From positions 310,001 to 374,000 of the forward strand of contig OY282519.1 of NCBI GenBank assembly GCA_958296405.1: a stretch of 64,000 nucleotides of DNA. The letters run 5' to 3'. Shown piece by piece: positions 62,563-64,000 of this stretch (position 1 is its first letter; every line of letters begins with the position of its first letter). This DNA is from an uncultured Pseudomonadales bacterium (GTDB lineage: Bacteria > Pseudomonadota > Gammaproteobacteria > Pseudomonadales > Azotimanducaceae). Under the pieces are notes generated by a model. It saw only the letters and a list, made by a program, of their open reading frames with translations. It had not been told where the DNA came from and did not search any database. The position numbers and the translations under genes were made by a program.

Positions 62563-64000
62563 TGTCGCAATCTCCGGGTGCCAAGCCCAAGACCGCGCCG
62601 GCGAGGCGCCGCAGCCCACCGTGGCCGAGCCGGCGCCAACGACGCCGGCGACGAGCTCCGACCGCGCAGCATTGAACGCCGCCGACGCGCTCCTGAACGC
62701 TGGCGACGCCGACGCGGCCAGTGCCATCGCGGTGCGGCTTGCCGCCAAGGCTGCGGCCGGCGGCTTGGCAGACGCGCTGCATTTCGACCTGCGCATGTTG
62801 GAGGCGCGCATCGCCGCCGCCAACGGCGATGTGGATGGCGCTCGCCAACTCCTGCGCCAGATGAGGCCCTTCAACGCCGCGCAACGCGCCAACCGCATCC
62901 GCTTCGCCGCCCGCTTGGATGCCGAAGCCGGGCTGCCGGCGCAAGCCGCGGCGCGGCTCGCCAATCTTGATGCCGACGCCGTTGACAATCCGGCGTCGGT
63001 GGTGGCCACGCTCTGGGCCTATGCGCTGCGCGCGCCGGCATCGGCCATGGCCACGCAGCACAGCGCGCCGGGCACAACCGCCGCCGCTTGGCAGGCGCTG
63101 CTGATGGCGTACAACGATGCGCTCACGCCGCGCCAGCAGCGCAATGTCTGGGAACAGTGGCGGGCGGCGCATCCGAACCACATTGCGGCGCGCGCCGAAC
63201 CGCCCTTGGCAAGCGCCGCCGCCATGCCGGGACGCATCGCGCTGCTGCTGCCCCTTTCCGGGCCGCTCGAAGCTGCGGCGCGGGCCGTGCGCGACGGCTT
63301 CCTCGCCGCCTATCTGGCGTCGGCGCCGCCGCCGTGGCAGACCGTGCGCATCTACGACACGGATGCTGCCTCCGTGGAGGCGTTGTACGCACAAGCCCTC
63401 GCCGACGATGCGGCGCTTGTGGTTGGCCCGTTGGCGAAGGAGGCGACGCGCCGCCTGTGGGCATTGCCAGCGGGCTTGCCCGTGTTGGCGCTCAACACCG
63501 TCCCCGCCAGCGCCGGCAACGCCGACCCGCCGCCGTCAGCGCAGTCCGCGCAACGCATTCAGTTCGCCTTGGCCGCGGAGGATGACGGCCGCGCCATCGG
63601 TCGGCGCTTAAGCGCCGACGGAGCGCGCCGCGTGGCGCTCTTCCGCGGCGGCGCCTGGTCTGAACGCGCCGCGACGGCGTTGCGCACCGGCTTGGGGCCC
63701 GAGACGCAGGTGGTCGCCGCCGGCATGTTGCAGGACATCAAGGATGTGACGACCAACGTCGCTCAGACGCTCGGCGTCGTGGCAAGCAGCGAACGCCACC
63801 GCGCCCTCGCCCAGCACTTCGGGTCCGACGTGGAGTTCACCGCCCGCCGGCGCCAAGACGTGGACGCGGTGGCGGCCCTCGTCGAGGCAGACTACTTGCC
63901 GTCACTGCGCCGGGCGCTGGCCTTCCATTTCGCCGCGGACGTGCCCATTTACGCTTCCGCGCAAGCGCTGCGCACCGCTGGGGGTGGGCGTGAGCTGGAT
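62507..64000 (+). CDS. LpoA-like lipoprotein, activator of penicillin-binding protein (3' end beyond window)
   Basis: Frame open from about TTG 62507 to the window end; the start is uncertain (TTG 62507 or GTG 62534). A lipoprotein signal ending VAISGC puts it in the outer membrane. Helical repeats in the first 200 residues (ALNAADALLNAGDADAASAIA, QQRNVWEQWRAAHPNHIAA) precede a periplasmic-binding-protein fold: PGRIALLLPLSGPLEAAARAVRDGFLAAYL, and LVVGPLAKEATRRLWALPAGLPVLALNTVPA. That is the YraM/LpoA pattern; LpoA activates PBP1A. It is divergent from rsmI, as in E. coli, and the two 5' ends overlap as drawn. Confidence 0.82.
   Translation, partial: MASLVCLKAVASCLGAGVIVAISGCQAQDRAGEAPQPTVAEPAPTTPATSSDRAALNAADALLNAGDADAASAIAVRLAAKAAAGGLADALHFDLRMLEARIAAANGDVDGARQLLRQMRPFNAAQRANRIRFAARLDAEAGLPAQAAARLANLDADAVDNPASVVATLWAYALRAPASAMATQHSAPGTTAAAWQALLMAYNDALTPRQQRNVWEQWRAAHPNHIAARAEPPLASAAAMPGRIALLLPLSGPLEAAARAVRDGFLAAYLASAPPPWQTVRIYDTDAASVEALYAQALADDAALVVGPLAKEATRRLWALPAGLPVLALNTVPASAGNADPPPSAQSAQRIQFALAAEDDGRAIGRRLSADGARRVALFRGGAWSERAATALRTGLGPETQVVAAGMLQDIKDVTTNVAQTLGVVASSERHRALAQHFGSDVEFTARRRQDVDAVAALVEADYLPSLRRALAFHFAADVPIYASAQALRTAGGGRELD

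Overview
The window is a high-GC chromosomal segment of a gammaproteobacterium. Its backbone follows the order known from that class: aceE-aceF, ampD/nadC, type IV pilin genes, pilB-pilC-pilD, yacG, argJ, secA, M23 peptidase, dciA, ftsZ-ftsA-ftsQ-murC-ftsW-murD-mraY-murE-ftsI-ftsL-rsmH-mraZ, rnpB, rsmI and lpoA. No species can be named from the sequence. Several accessory insertions and long poly-G/C tracts suggest a free-living or host-associated marine-type lineage, but that is inference.

Left end (1-5.2 kb, minus strand). Downstream of groES-groEL (CIRCE-controlled) lies a 480-bp unit present three times in tandem. Each copy encodes a 58-residue peptide with a near-invariant N-terminal half, a diverged C-terminal tail and a poly-proline run made of 17-20 consecutive C residues. 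A glycosyltransferase and a sulfotransferase follow, overlapping by ATGA. This looks like an undescribed modified-peptide (RiPP-like) locus with contingency tracts, and it is the strongest candidate for a new system here.

5.3-13.6 kb (plus strand). An alkyltransferase-like protein, an AmpG-like permease and a cobalamin adenosyltransferase come first. A candidate operon follows: a secreted HExxH metalloprotease with C-terminal leucine-rich repeats, a small membrane protein broken by one frameshift, and a divergent tubulin/FtsZ-superfamily GTPase. A 21-G tract sits between a -35-like TTGACG and a -10-like hexamer just before the first gene, so expression may be phase variable.

13.6-25.9 kb. 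Pyruvate dehydrogenase E2/E1, ampD and nadC (divergent, 6 bp apart), tRNA-Thr(CGU), an unknown three-gene set (coiled-coil membrane protein, 309-residue protein, small membrane protein), two pilins, pilB, pilC and pilD.

25.9-36.1 kb. Inserted material separates pilD from yacG where coaE is normally found. It holds a phage-type nuclease-like gene with about 200-bp repeats of its tail, a TonB-receptor/PQQ-type dehydrogenase/sulfatase-modifying-factor-like cluster, and prophage debris (XRE regulator, truncated ImmA, frameshifted integrase).

36.4-46 kb. yacG, a split-barrel protein, argJ and secA are followed by a 4.76-kb segment bounded by inverted IS5-type ends and a CTAA target duplication. 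It carries an SMP-30 lactonase, an AAA/DUF4143 ATPase and the wreck of an aryl-polyene-type cluster.

46-64 kb. metF, the M23 peptidase, dciA and a tightly overlapped division/cell-wall cluster. murF, murG, murB, ddl and lpxC are absent from their usual slots, and the FtsI SxN motif reads SSQ. A consensus promoter and MraZ-type boxes precede mraZ, and rnpB, rsmI and lpoA complete the window.
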